DNA of 64,000 nt, from the NCBI GenBank assembly GCA_017429265.1, contig JAFRPG010000090.1, forward strand, positions 1 through 64,000, read 5' to 3'. The notes under the pieces were generated by a model. That model did no database searches. It had not been told where the DNA came from and saw only the letters and a list, made by a program, of their open reading frames with translations. Position numbers and translations under genes: made by a program. This DNA comes from Clostridia bacterium. GTDB taxonomy: Bacteria > Bacillota > Clostridia > Christensenellales > Aristaeellaceae. This document shows, piece after piece, positions 10,201-18,265 of this stretch (within the stretch, counting starts at the first letter, position 1; every line of letters begins with the position of its first letter).

Positions 10201-10313
10201 AGATCCAGAGCGCCATGAGCGCCCTGCAGACCCTGCTGGCGAACGGCTACACGGGCGACCAGCTGACGCAGGCCCTCACCAGACTTATCCAGGCAATGAC
10301 AGTGATCTACTGA
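7290..10313 (+). CDS. Class A penicillin-binding protein (PBP1A type, GT51 plus transpeptidase)
   Basis: Bifunctional enzyme that polymerises lipid II and cross-links peptidoglycan outside the membrane. It has a long acidic, Pro-rich cytoplasmic tail (residues 1 to about 115), one membrane helix near 128-155, and a GT51 domain with catalytic Glu215 in AAEDARFYTHSG and QGGSTITQQLIKN. The transpeptidase domain shows Ser536-x-x-Lys539 (GSSIKP), SYN at 599-601 and KTGT at 727-730. A Pro/Thr-rich tail ends with a possible small helical domain (LSQAAAMLQTLDPASA). The ATG at 7290 is preferred to one at 7284 because GGAGG at 7279-7283 would touch the earlier codon. An inverted repeat (CGTTGT/ACAACG) lies just upstream. 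Confidence 0.95.
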   Translation: MNQDWRDGAVPGEQDYGYRQGRDETPPAWNARPAYPREQAPLTPAGEQAPAAGWAGDILAGEDPAPWYAGSEPAYAENDDDRIPDPAIGPAGPDAEENGDGPLDDAILERRSIFKKREKAPPFAVAVAAHTLQLLAVVALLAAAAGLGTIAGIAKGYVETAPNLDTAAISEQNQTSYIYDANQNLITEYKGTENREMVSIAAMPIWLQHAFVAAEDARFYTHSGVDIKRIGGAFISNLSSSSTQGGSTITQQLIKNTLLSSEQSYKRKIQEAYLAMQLEQTYTKDQILETYMNTIWLGENYYGVQVAARGYFGKELRDLTLRECAMLAGMANSPYYYNPRRNYYTRHKEGVDYPRITDDRTDYVLRRMVDCGFISDAEYRAAMLRESARVLEEDPTGGTEMYQYPHFVEYAVTEVVDILLELEGLPDNAINRAKMENKFRTGGYRVQLTIDTDIQKAVEETLANWTSYPSLRDPSDKIYRASNGDGTYTEIAQPQAAAVVLDYRTGELKAIVGSRYVPKARKTLNRATDMRMPVGSSIKPLTVYAPALERGCSPASIVFNMPLPISGWKNAQSQDSWPNNYGGGGYTGPITLREAMKRSYNTAAAQTMMSIVGVSTAVDYLHRMGVDDRHIDATPFGVTLGSSGITPLQMTVAYGVLANSGVYQEPISVLGISDSRGDLIWDGHQRQDRRMVFSSSTAYMIVDMLKTVVSSGTGTSAKIKGQTVAGKTGTNSDQKGVTFAGMTGYYASCVWIGHDNYKALSSKTTGSQAAAPLWKAYMQKIHEGKSNRDIYEDDASRYGLVKVTTCAVSGQLATEACYQDDFGVVTDYWKNGTQPTVQCQMHTAERICLDSGMPASSYCVNVATRGVVTIPAGHPLYQFLGTKYENELRKYLTLSSGQYGQTCTLHTSIYVPPAEDQYPAEDDPPVTGAPSEPTVPVTPGGGSVSPGVTQALSQAAAMLQTLDPASAQAIEIQSAMSALQTLLANGYTGDQLTQALTRLIQAMTVIY

Positions 10314-10333
10314 GAAAGACAGGAGAGAGAAGT

Positions 10334-11044
10334 ATGCCTTCCGTATGGCTGATCGGCGATTCCACGGTGAACCGGACAGAAGAACCCTTCCACGGGTGGG
10401 GATGGGCCCTGCACGAATACATCCGGGATGAAATCCCGGTCTACAATCATGCCCAGAGCGGGCGCTCGAGCAAATCCTTTCGCGAGGAAGGCTGGTTTGC
10501 CGCGGTGGAGAAAGGGATGCGGCGCGGAGATCTCCTGCTGATCCAGTTCGGCCACAACGACGCGAAGGATGACGAACGGCACACCGACCCGGAGACCACC
10601 TACACGGATGAACTGCGGGCCTACTGCCGCACGGCGCGCGCTAAGAAAGCGCTGCCGATGCTCCTAACCTCCGTTTCCAGGCGGATGTTCGTCGGCAAGG
10701 GATCCCTGCTGTACACGCACGGGGAGTATCCGCGCGCGGTCCGCGTCCTGGCAAAGCGTCTGCGCATCCCGCTCGGAAACCTCGAGGCGGACAGCAGGAG
10801 ACTGTACCTGCTGCTCGGCGAGGCGGCGACCGCGGAGCTCTTCGTCCGTCTCAAACCGGGTGAATCGCCGGACTACCCGGACGGACACGATGACAAGACC
10901 CATTTCAACGCCCGCGGCGCACGCGTCATCGCGGCGCTGGTGGGCTCGGAGATGAGCCGCGATCCGCGCACGGCCCCGTTCCTGCGCGATGACTGGCAGG
11001 CTGTGGCACACCGGAACGGAATCCCGGAAGACTTTGCCCTGTGA
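10334..11044 (+). CDS. SGNH-hydrolase, rhamnogalacturonan acetylesterase-like
   Basis: A 236-residue GDSL/SGNH esterase. Block I is IGDSTVNR (nucleophile Ser10), block II has AQSGRSSKSF (oxyanion Gly), block III QFGHNDAKDD (Asn), and block V DDKTHFNARGA (catalytic Asp and His). This motif set is the rhamnogalacturonan acetylesterase branch, which removes acetyl groups from pectic polymers. No signal peptide is present, so it should act in the cytoplasm on imported fragments. GGAGAGAG precedes the ATG. It follows the PBP gene by 20 bp. Its substrate class agrees with kduI-kduD 5 kb upstream. Confidence 0.87.
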   Translation: MPSVWLIGDSTVNRTEEPFHGWGWALHEYIRDEIPVYNHAQSGRSSKSFREEGWFAAVEKGMRRGDLLLIQFGHNDAKDDERHTDPETTYTDELRAYCRTARAKKALPMLLTSVSRRMFVGKGSLLYTHGEYPRAVRVLAKRLRIPLGNLEADSRRLYLLLGEAATAELFVRLKPGESPDYPDGHDDKTHFNARGARVIAALVGSEMSRDPRTAPFLRDDWQAVAHRNGIPEDFAL

Positions 11045-11047
11045 ACG

Positions 11048-11066
11048 CACGCCGGCGACCGGCGTG
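11048..11066 (+). other. Intergenic mRNA hairpin
   Basis: CACGCCGG at 11048-11055 pairs perfectly with CCGGCGTG at 11059-11066 around a 3-base loop. No T-run follows, so it is more likely an RNA-stability or processing hairpin between two co-transcribed genes than a terminator. Confidence 0.5.
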
Positions 11067-11084
11067 AGACAGGAGGTAGAGCAG

Positions 11085-12908
11085 ATGAACATGAAAAAGA
11101 GTATGGTCCTGATCCTGATGCTGGCCGCGCTTGCCTTGATCCTGAGCGCGTGCTATGTGCCGGAGGACAATCAGGGCAACCAGCGGCCGTCGCAGACCGT
11201 GCAGGCTTTCCAGACCATTCCGCCGACAGCCAGCCCGACGCCGACGCCCACCCAGATCCCGCCGACGACGATCCTGCCGCCGCAGACCACGCAGGGAGTC
11301 CAGCCAGGCTGGACACCCAGCACGCCGAATCCCGCGGCGCCCGAGACATGGGCTCCGGAGACGACGCTGCCGGTCATCACCAACCCGATCGTGCAGCCGG
11401 TCACGCCGACGCCCTATGTGCCCCCGACGCAGACGCCCACGAAAGTGCTGGAGGAAGGTACCAAGGACAAGGATGCGGTCAAGCGGCTGCAGCAGCGCCT
11501 GCAGGCCCTCGGGTATTACAACGGCAAGATCGACGGAGATTTCGGTGCCGGGACGAAGGCAGCAGTCGAGGCTTTCCAGCGGGCGAACAGGCTGAACGTG
11601 GACGGACGCGTCGGCGAACAGACGCAGAAGATCCTCGACTCGACCTCCGCTGTCCGGGTGACGGCCGCGCCTCGCGTGACGAACACGCCCAGGCCCACGG
11701 CGACCCCGAAAACAAAAGACTACATGCAGATCGGCTCCAGCGGCAAGAACGTGACCAGGCTTCAGGAGCGACTGATCAGCCTCGGCTATCTGGCCGGGAA
11801 GACCAACGGCAGCTACGGCGGACCGACGGAATATGCGGTCAGAGCCTTCCAGAAGCGCGCCGGCCTCTATGTGGACGGCAAGGCCGGCGAATCGACGCTG
11901 ACCAGACTCTACGCCTCCAACGCGCCCGGTACCAGCCATCTCGCGGCGACCATCGGAGAGGCGTTCTATGAGGGCGAGAGCGGTTCGGGCGTCCGCGCCA
12001 TGCAGCAGCGGCTGAAGGAACTCGGCTATCTGAAGGGCTCCGTGGACGGCAGCTTCGGTCCGGCCACCAAGGACGCCCTGACGCGGTTCCAGGCCGTGAA
12101 CAATCTGACCTCCAACGGCAACGCCACTACGGCGACCCTCAACCGTCTCTACGCCGGTACGGCCATCCCGGCCAGCGGACAGCAGGTCTCTTCGGCCGGC
12201 TCCGGATCGGCCATCAGCATCGGCGGCGGCGCGTCCGTCGTCGAGCAGGGCATGGACTCGGGCGAGGTCAAGCAGATCCAGACACGGCTCAAGGAGCTGG
12301 GTTTCTACACCGGCAAGGTCGACGGCGTCTACGGCAATGAAACCGTGACCGCGGTCATGGCTTTCCAGATGAGCCGCGGCCTGAACGCGGACGGCAAGGT
12401 CGGCTCCAGGACGCTCGCGGCCCTCAACGATTTCTCCTACGTCGCGAACTATCAGCTCCTCAAAAGGGGCAGCAGCGGAAAGAGCGTGACAAATCTTCAG
12501 TACACGCTCTATGAACTCGGCTACTACAGCGGCTCCGTGGACGGCAAGTACGGCGCGTCGACGGCGGCGGCCGTGGCAGCCTTCCAGAGCAGGAACGGGC
12601 TGAATCCCACCGGCGAGGCGGACAATCAGACGCAGACCCTGCTCTACTCCTCCAATGCCAAGGCGGCCCCCGCATCCAGCGGCAAGTACAAGACCCTGCG
12701 CCCGGGCGACGTGGGCGAGGACGTCCTTGAGATGAAGGATGTGCTGATCCAGCTCGGCTACAGCACGACGAATGACAACAAGTATGACGAGCAGACCGAG
12801 ACGGCGGTGCGGCGCTTCCAGGAGCGCAACGGACTGAAGGTTGACGGCATCGCCGGGACCTCCACACTGAGCGTCCTGTATTCCGATTCTCCTGTTCCCA
12901 ACAACTGA
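11085..12908 (+). CDS. Lipoprotein with six peptidoglycan-binding repeats
   Basis: A 607-residue exported lipoprotein: signal segment with lipobox LILSAC (Cys near residue 23), a Thr/Pro-rich linker (about 25-125, many PTPT motifs), then six peptidoglycan-binding type-1 repeats. Each has the pattern V-x-x-L-Q-x-x-L-x-x-L-G-Y-Y then DG-x-x-G-x-x-T-x-x-A-V-x-x-F-Q. Repeats begin at about 128, 222, 302, 390, 466 and 545. The last is the most divergent (NDNKYDEQT). The family binds cell-wall peptides; no catalytic domain is visible, so a structural or anchoring role is inferred. The ATG at 11085 has AGGAGG at 11071-11076. It overlaps the next gene by ATGA. Confidence 0.88.
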   Translation: MNMKKSMVLILMLAALALILSACYVPEDNQGNQRPSQTVQAFQTIPPTASPTPTPTQIPPTTILPPQTTQGVQPGWTPSTPNPAAPETWAPETTLPVITNPIVQPVTPTPYVPPTQTPTKVLEEGTKDKDAVKRLQQRLQALGYYNGKIDGDFGAGTKAAVEAFQRANRLNVDGRVGEQTQKILDSTSAVRVTAAPRVTNTPRPTATPKTKDYMQIGSSGKNVTRLQERLISLGYLAGKTNGSYGGPTEYAVRAFQKRAGLYVDGKAGESTLTRLYASNAPGTSHLAATIGEAFYEGESGSGVRAMQQRLKELGYLKGSVDGSFGPATKDALTRFQAVNNLTSNGNATTATLNRLYAGTAIPASGQQVSSAGSGSAISIGGGASVVEQGMDSGEVKQIQTRLKELGFYTGKVDGVYGNETVTAVMAFQMSRGLNADGKVGSRTLAALNDFSYVANYQLLKRGSSGKSVTNLQYTLYELGYYSGSVDGKYGASTAAAVAAFQSRNGLNPTGEADNQTQTLLYSSNAKAAPASSGKYKTLRPGDVGEDVLEMKDVLIQLGYSTTNDNKYDEQTETAVRRFQERNGLKVDGIAGTSTLSVLYSDSPVPNN

Positions 12909-14050
12909 TGACCGCGGAGATGACCGGTATGGATGAGAACAGACTCCAGTGCATCGCCACGGCATCCTTCGGCACGGAAGGCCTTGTGGCGGGCGAACTC
13001 AAGCGCCTGGGCATGAAGGACGCACGGGCGGAGAACGGCGGCGCACGCTTTTCCTGCACGGCCGAAGAGGCCTATCTCGCAAATCTGCGCCTGCGCTGCG
13101 CGGACCGGGTACTGATCATCCTCGCGGAGGAGGAGTGCCGGACATTCGAGGCGCTCTTTCGTCTGGTTTCCGGGATCCCGTGGGAACGGCTTCTGACGAC
13201 GGACGGGCAGTACAATGTCTCCGGCAAATGTGTCCGCAGCCAGCTGATGAGCATCCGCGACTGCCAGTCCATCACGAAAAAGGCGATCATCGAGCGCATG
13301 AGAAGCCGGATCGGCCGGGTGGCCTTCCCGGAGACGGGCGTCGCCTTCCCGATCGAGGTCAGCCTCCGGCAGGACATCGCGCGCATCACCCTGGATACCT
13401 CCGGAACGGCCCTCAACCGGCGCGGTTACCGCACCTGGAACGGGGAAGCCCCGCTGCGGGAGACGCTGGCAGCCTCCCTGGTGGAGCTGTCGCCATGGCG
13501 GCCCGGGATACGCCTGTATGATCCCTGCTGCGGGACAGGCACCCTGCTGATCGAAGCTGCCCTCCGCGCGGCGCACCGTGCGCCGGGGCTGAACCGCGAA
13601 TTTGCATGCGATGCCTATCCGACCTTCCGCCTGGTGGACAGACAGGGCATCCGGGACAGGCTGCGTGAAGACATCGATGACAGCCGGATCGGCGATATCG
13701 CCGGATCGGATATCGATCCGGAGGCGCTGAAACTGGCGCTCCGCCATGTGCGCCAGGCAGGTCTCAACGGCCGCATCAGCCTCAGTCAGGAAAGGCTGCA
13801 GGACCTGCAGCTTGACGGGGAACCCGGTGTCTTCCTCTGCAACCCGCCCTACGGCGAGCGTCTCGGTGACAAGAAAGAGTGCGAGGCCCTTTACGCCGAC
13901 ATGGGCGGCCTCCTGCGCCGCCATCCGGGCTGGAAGCTCTGCGCCATCACATCGGACCCGATGTTCGAGCGTTTCTTCGGCAGGCGTGCGACGAGGAAGC
14001 GCCGGCTGTATAACGGAAGGCTGGAGTGCGAGTTCCTGGTCTATGAATGA
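12908..14050 (+). CDS. THUMP-domain class I SAM-dependent RNA methyltransferase (RlmL/YpsC type)
   Basis: Predicted 23S rRNA guanine-N2 methyltransferase acting in the cytoplasm. The N-terminal ferredoxin-like plus THUMP part covers about residues 10-160 (CIATASFGTEGLVAGELKRL at the start). The Rossmann methyltransferase part has the SAM loop YDPCCGTGTLLIEAAL near 204-219, the acidic GSDIDPEAL motif near 266, and the catalytic NPPYGERL at 312-319, the N-P-P-Y motif of exocyclic amine methylation. The 380-residue length matches the single-domain Firmicutes protein. The ATG at 12908 overlaps the previous stop; an internal ATG at 12929 is an alternative start. Confidence 0.9.
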   Translation: MTAEMTGMDENRLQCIATASFGTEGLVAGELKRLGMKDARAENGGARFSCTAEEAYLANLRLRCADRVLIILAEEECRTFEALFRLVSGIPWERLLTTDGQYNVSGKCVRSQLMSIRDCQSITKKAIIERMRSRIGRVAFPETGVAFPIEVSLRQDIARITLDTSGTALNRRGYRTWNGEAPLRETLAASLVELSPWRPGIRLYDPCCGTGTLLIEAALRAAHRAPGLNREFACDAYPTFRLVDRQGIRDRLREDIDDSRIGDIAGSDIDPEALKLALRHVRQAGLNGRISLSQERLQDLQLDGEPGVFLCNPPYGERLGDKKECEALYADMGGLLRRHPGWKLCAITSDPMFERFFGRRATRKRRLYNGRLECEFLVYE

Positions 14051-14135
14051 AGAAGACGGATCTTCTCCGTTCCCTTCAATAACGCAAAAGCCTCTGCTTC
14101 CTGTACGGAAACAGAGGTCATGAACCGTTTTTCAG

Positions 14136-14165
14136 CCCGCCGGACATACATACGGCGGGTTTTTC
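14136..14165 (+). terminator. Terminator after the RNA methyltransferase gene
   Basis: CCCGCCG at 14136-14142 pairs with CGGCGGG at 14153-14159, followed by TTTTT. A second hairpin (CCTCTG at 14093 pairing with CAGAGG near 14118) lies just before it. Confidence 0.8.
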
Positions 14166-14171
14166 ATGTGC

Positions 14172-15143
14172 TCAGGCATGAGCACGCGCGTACCATTCTC
14201 TGACGACCGCCTCGGCCTTCTTGTCCGCGATGGCGAAGCCCATGTTCGGCTTTCGGGTGGGCAGGAACGTACCCCAGTCCCACCAGAAGAAGCCGGCAAA
14301 CCAGGGCTCCTCCCACATGGAGCGGAAGCAGGACTCATAGAAATTGGCCTGCTCATCCTCGTCATAGGGGAATTCGCGGTGGCTGAAGTCGTAGGGCATC
14401 ATCGCGCAGCCACGGGCGCTGCGGCAGCCGATCTCCATGAAGATCACCTGCTTGCCTCCATGGGCAGCCGAGACATCCGCGAGCGCCTGCTTGTGCCTGT
14501 CCCAGGCAGCCTGCATCGCTTCGACCGAAGCACCGGGTTCCTGCGCGACGCGGAAATAGGCGGAGGTGCCGATGAAGTCCATCGCGTCCCACCACTTCAC
14601 GCCGGCCTCCTTGCCGTGATTGGTGTTGTAGACCAGGGGACCGTGATAGACGGCGCGGACAGCTTCGACGGTCCGGCGCCATTCCTCCACGCGGTCCTCC
14701 GTGCCGACCATCTCACAGCCGACACAGAACATTTCGCAGCCGGTCTCCTCGGCGATCTCGGCGTAGTGGCAGAGGAAGGCCGTGTAAGAGGAAAACCAGT
14801 CCTTCCAGTAGTCCCTGTCGCCCCATTCGCGCTCCGGGAAGCGGATATTGGCCCGCCAGACGCCGTCGGCACAGTTGACCATCGGCTTCATGCAGACTTT
14901 GAGGCCGAGTGCGTGCAGGCGCTCCACGGCACCGGTGATATCCCGGTCCGTGACGGTCCAGCGATAGTCCGGGCGGATCACCGTGGAACTGAAGGAATCC
15001 TGCACCACGGCAAAGGCCAGCGCGGTCCAGTCGCAGCCGAGGGTTGCCATGCGCTCCATGGAGATCGCGGCTTCCGGCGTGCGGTACATGCCGCGGCGGC
15101 CGTCATAGCCATAGGTAAAGCCCTTAATAAACAAAGGAGTCAT
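14172..15143 (-). CDS. GH113-like glycoside hydrolase (probable beta-mannan-active enzyme)
   Basis: A 323-residue TIM-barrel protein without a signal peptide. FIKGFTYGYDGRRGMY at the start, Glu144 in FCVGCEM (end of strand 4, acid/base) and Glu237 in VIFMEIGCRSARG (strand 7, nucleophile) fit clan GH-A and the GH113 beta-mannanase pattern; GFFWWDWGTF near the C-terminus is a typical aromatic subsite. Cytoplasmic location suggests action on short imported manno-oligosaccharides, complementing the secreted GH26 enzyme at 24.4 kb. The ATG at 15143 has GGAG 5 bases upstream; a GTG at 15155 would bury that site. It is the last gene of the T-box-led minus-strand run. Confidence 0.78.
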   Translation of the reverse strand: MTPLFIKGFTYGYDGRRGMYRTPEAAISMERMATLGCDWTALAFAVVQDSFSSTVIRPDYRWTVTDRDITGAVERLHALGLKVCMKPMVNCADGVWRANIRFPEREWGDRDYWKDWFSSYTAFLCHYAEIAEETGCEMFCVGCEMVGTEDRVEEWRRTVEAVRAVYHGPLVYNTNHGKEAGVKWWDAMDFIGTSAYFRVAQEPGASVEAMQAAWDRHKQALADVSAAHGGKQVIFMEIGCRSARGCAMMPYDFSHREFPYDEDEQANFYESCFRSMWEEPWFAGFFWWDWGTFLPTRKPNMGFAIADKKAEAVVREWYARAHA

Positions 15144-15188
15144 CCTTTCTCCCACAGAGGGATCGAAAAGACGGAACGGAAGAACGTG

Positions 15189-15818
15189 TTATGTCTCCCA
15201 GGCCTGCCACCCGGCGGGATCCCGGAGGATCTCCGCCTGACCGTTGGTGAGGTGGGTCAGCTCGTCGGTCACATGCCCGCTGTCGGCACTGCGCACGAGC
15301 AGCGTGAAGGAGACGGCCGCCGCATAGTCGACCTGCGCGATCTGTACGGGGAGGGATGCGAGCAGATGCTGTACCCGGTCCCAGAGGGGATAGGCCACCT
15401 CGCACAGGAGCTGGTCCGTTTCTTCCATGACGACGATCCGGGCCGCGTCCAGGCCGATGGCGCATCCGTGGCTGTATGCGCGGACAAGGCCGCCGGCGCC
15501 GAGCAGTACGCCGCCGAAATAGCGTGTCACCACCACGCAGCAGTCGCAGACCTCGCGCTTTTTGATGACTTCCATCATCGGGAGACCAGCTGTCCCGCCC
15601 GGTTCACCGTCGTCGGAGTAGCGCATGATGCCCATGTTGCGGCCGAGCGTGTAGGCGTAGCAGTTGTGCGTCGCGTCACGGTGCTTTTTGCGGATGCTGT
15701 CCAGGAAGGCCAGCGCTTCCGCCTCGTCCGAGACAGGGGAAGCATAGCCGATGAAGCGGCTCTTGTTCACGATGAACTCGTCCGAGGCGGAGCGCAGGAG
15801 GGTTTTGTAGCTGCTCAT
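15189..15818 (-). CDS. yigZ: YigZ/IMPACT family protein
   Basis: A 209-residue member of the UPF0029/IMPACT family. The conserved core is SRFIGYASPV, HRDATHNCYAYTLG, YSDDGEPGGTAGLPM and VVVTRYFGGVLLGAGGLVRAY. Members are linked to translation-related regulation, but the bacterial function is not settled. The ATG at 15816-15818 overlaps the tyrS stop by ATGA, so it is translationally coupled to tyrS. Confidence 0.9.
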   Translation of the reverse strand: MSSYKTLLRSASDEFIVNKSRFIGYASPVSDEAEALAFLDSIRKKHRDATHNCYAYTLGRNMGIMRYSDDGEPGGTAGLPMMEVIKKREVCDCCVVVTRYFGGVLLGAGGLVRAYSHGCAIGLDAARIVVMEETDQLLCEVAYPLWDRVQHLLASLPVQIAQVDYAAAVSFTLLVRSADSGHVTDELTHLTNGQAEILRDPAGWQAWET

Positions 15819-17044
15819 GCGAGGGTCAGGCGGACGTAGCTCTTCTTGCCCTTGCGCATGAGGAGGCCGTCCGAACCGATCAGGTCGCGGGTCACGACAG
15901 CGTTCACATCGGTGACCTTCTCTTCGCCGAGCAGGACGGCACCGGCCTGCACCTGCTGGCGGGCATCGCTGCGGCTTTTGCACAGACCGCTGAGATGGAG
16001 GAGGGTCGTGACGCGGGCGTCCTCCGCCAGCTGCGCTTCCGTGAGCGCGAAGGTCGGCACACCCTCGCCGCTGCCTCCGGTGGCGAACAGGGACAGGGCG
16101 GCTTCGGCGGCCTTTTTGGCCTCTTCCTCGCCGTGAACCAGCTTGGTGACCTCATAGGCCAGGACCTTCTTGGCCTCGTTGATCTCCGCGCCCTCGAGTG
16201 CGCCGAGGCGGTTGACCTCGTCCATGGGCAGGAAGGTGAGCAGGGCCAGGCACTTCTTCACGTCCTGGTCGTCCACGTTCCGCCAGTACTGGTAGAACTT
16301 GTAGGGCGAGCACTTGTCTGCGTCAAGCCAGAGCGCACCGGCCTCGGTCTTGCCCATCTTGCGGCCGTCATGGGTCAGCAGGAGCTGGAAGGTGCAGGCG
16401 AAGGCGCGCTCGCGGTCCTTGCGGCGGATCAGGTCGGCGCCGTGCATCATGTTGGACCACTGGTCGTTGCCGCCCATCTGCAGCCGGCAGCCATAGCGGT
16501 GGAAGAGCTCCAGGAAGTCATAGCTCTGCAGGAGCATGTAGGTGAATTCGAGGAAGGAGAGGCCGTTGTCCGTGGCCATGCGGGCCTTGTAGGCATCGGC
16601 GGTCAGCATCTCGTTGACGGAGAAGAGGGAGCCGATATCGCGCATGAAGTCGATGTAATTGAGGTTCCGGAGCCAGTCGCCGTTATTGACGATGATCGCC
16701 TGCCCGTCGCTGAAGTCGAGGAAGCGCTCCATCTGCTTCTTGATGCAGGCCACGTTGCTGTCGATGGTCTCCGTCGTCATCATCTTGCGCATGTCTGTCT
16801 TGCCGGAGGGATCGCCGATCATGGCGGTGCCGCCGCCCATGAGAGCGATGGGCTTGTGTCCGGCCTTCTGCATATGCGCCATGGCCATGATCGGGATGTA
16901 ATGGCCGATGTGCAGGGAGTCGGCGGTCGGATCAAAGCCCACGTAGAAGGTGGTGGGCTCCTTGAGCTGTTCGTACAGCTGATCTTCAAAGGTCATCTGG
17001 GCGATGAATCCGCGTTCCTTCAGGGTATCGAGAATGTGAGGCAT
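15815..17044 (-). CDS. tyrS: Tyrosyl-tRNA synthetase
   Basis: Class I aminoacyl-tRNA synthetase charging tRNA-Tyr. HIGHY at residues 45-49 is the HIGH motif, and GRKMGKTEAG near 230 is the KMSKS equivalent (TyrRS type with KMGKT). Tyrosine-pocket features such as YVGFDPTADSLH and MGGNDQWSNMM are present, and a C-terminal S4-like RNA-binding domain follows from about 340 (SGLCKSRSDARQQVQAG). Length 409 is standard. GAAAGGAAG lies before the ATG. It follows the aminotransferase by 24 bp and should be controlled by the tyrosine-type T-box leader. Confidence 0.96.
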   Translation of the reverse strand: MPHILDTLKERGFIAQMTFEDQLYEQLKEPTTFYVGFDPTADSLHIGHYIPIMAMAHMQKAGHKPIALMGGGTAMIGDPSGKTDMRKMMTTETIDSNVACIKKQMERFLDFSDGQAIIVNNGDWLRNLNYIDFMRDIGSLFSVNEMLTADAYKARMATDNGLSFLEFTYMLLQSYDFLELFHRYGCRLQMGGNDQWSNMMHGADLIRRKDRERAFACTFQLLLTHDGRKMGKTEAGALWLDADKCSPYKFYQYWRNVDDQDVKKCLALLTFLPMDEVNRLGALEGAEINEAKKVLAYEVTKLVHGEEEAKKAAEAALSLFATGGSGEGVPTFALTEAQLAEDARVTTLLHLSGLCKSRSDARQQVQAGAVLLGEEKVTDVNAVVTRDLIGSDGLLMRKGKKSYVRLTLA

Positions 17045-17068
17045 TTCTGTATCTTCCTTTCTTGTTCG

Positions 17069-18244
17069 TCAGAGGGCTTCGCGCACGAGGTCGCGAAGGG
17101 CGGCCATGCCGGTGCGGATCTGCCCGATGGAGGAATTGGAGAAGTTGAGGCGCAGGGTGTTCGTGTGTCCGCCGAGTGCGTAGAAGTTGGTTCCGGGGAC
17201 GAAAGCGACCTTGCGCTCAATGGCTTTGGTCAGCAGGGGCTGGGCGTCGATCCCCTCGGGCAGCTCGACCCAGATGAAGAGGCCGCCGTCGGGCCGCGTG
17301 AAGCGAACGCCCTCGGGGAAGGTCTCCAGCTCGGCCAGCATGGCGTCGCACTGCTTTGCATAGTCCGCACGGATCCGCTCGATGTGACCGGGCAGGAAGC
17401 CCTCGCGCAGGAAGCGGTCGACGATGGCCTGGGTCAGACTGGCCGTGTGGAGGTCGCTCGACTGCTTGCCCATCGTGCATTTGCGCAGGAGTCCGGCGTC
17501 GCCGGCCATGAAGCCGACGCGCATGCCGGGAGAGATGATCTTCGAGAAGGAGCCGAGGAAGACCACCCAGCCGTCGCGGTCGAAGGATTTCAGCGAGGGG
17601 AGCGGTGTGCCGCGGTATCGCAGATCCCGGTAGGGATCGTCCTCCGCGACGACGACGTGATACTTCGCCGCGAGCTCGACGATCTTCTCTCTCCGTTCGG
17701 CCGCGAGGGTCTTGCCCGTCGGATTCTGGAAGTTGGGGATCACGTAGAGCAGCTTCGGGTGATGCTCCCGCATCGCTTCCTCCAGCGCGTCGGGGAGAAG
17801 CCCGTTCTCATCGCTCGGGACCGGCACAAGCTTCGCCTGGTAGAGCTTCATGCACTGAAGGTTGCCGAGGAAGGACGGGTCCTCAACGAGGATCGCGTCG
17901 CCGGGATCGATCAGCGCCTTGCACAGGAGGTCCATGGCCTGTGTGGAGCCGGTGACGGGCAACACACAGGGGAGGGCGCAGCCGATGGCGTTCTCCGCAT
18001 AGGGCTTCAGGCTTTCCACAAAGGGCGGATAGCCCTCCGTGGCGCCGTACTGCAGGATGCGCTTGCCGTCCTCGAGGAGGACCTGCTGCGCGATGCGGGC
18101 GGCCTCGGCGTCGGGCAGGGCGCTGGGGGACGGGTTGCCGCCCGCGAAGGAGATCATGTCCGGCTGGGCGATCAGCTTGAAGATCTCGCGGATCGCACTG
18201 CCGGAGATGCCGTCGAAGCGCTTGGCGTAGGTGATGTCTGGCAT
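17069..18244 (-). CDS. PLP-dependent aminotransferase (fold type I; aromatic/2-aminoadipate type)
   Basis: A 391-residue aminotransferase of the MocR/AAT-I alpha-aminoadipate branch, without a DNA-binding domain. ISFAGGNPSPSALP opens the fold; LPVTGSTQAMDLLCKALIDPGD binds PLP phosphate; YVIPNFQNPTGKT carries the conserved Asn and Pro; AEDDPYRDLRY the Asp and Tyr; SFSKIISPGMRVGF the Schiff-base Lys (near 234). NTLRLNFSN contains the carboxylate-binding Arg. The leader is a T-box whose probable specifier is UAC (Tyr), and tyrS follows, so an aromatic or tyrosine aminotransferase role is a reasonable inference. The ATG at 18244 is chosen because GGAGGTGG lies 6 bases upstream. Confidence 0.88.
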   Translation of the reverse strand: MPDITYAKRFDGISGSAIREIFKLIAQPDMISFAGGNPSPSALPDAEAARIAQQVLLEDGKRILQYGATEGYPPFVESLKPYAENAIGCALPCVLPVTGSTQAMDLLCKALIDPGDAILVEDPSFLGNLQCMKLYQAKLVPVPSDENGLLPDALEEAMREHHPKLLYVIPNFQNPTGKTLAAERREKIVELAAKYHVVVAEDDPYRDLRYRGTPLPSLKSFDRDGWVVFLGSFSKIISPGMRVGFMAGDAGLLRKCTMGKQSSDLHTASLTQAIVDRFLREGFLPGHIERIRADYAKQCDAMLAELETFPEGVRFTRPDGGLFIWVELPEGIDAQPLLTKAIERKVAFVPGTNFYALGGHTNTLRLNFSNSSIGQIRTGMAALRDLVREAL

Positions 18245-18265
18245 GTTTTCCACCTCCAAAGTGAT

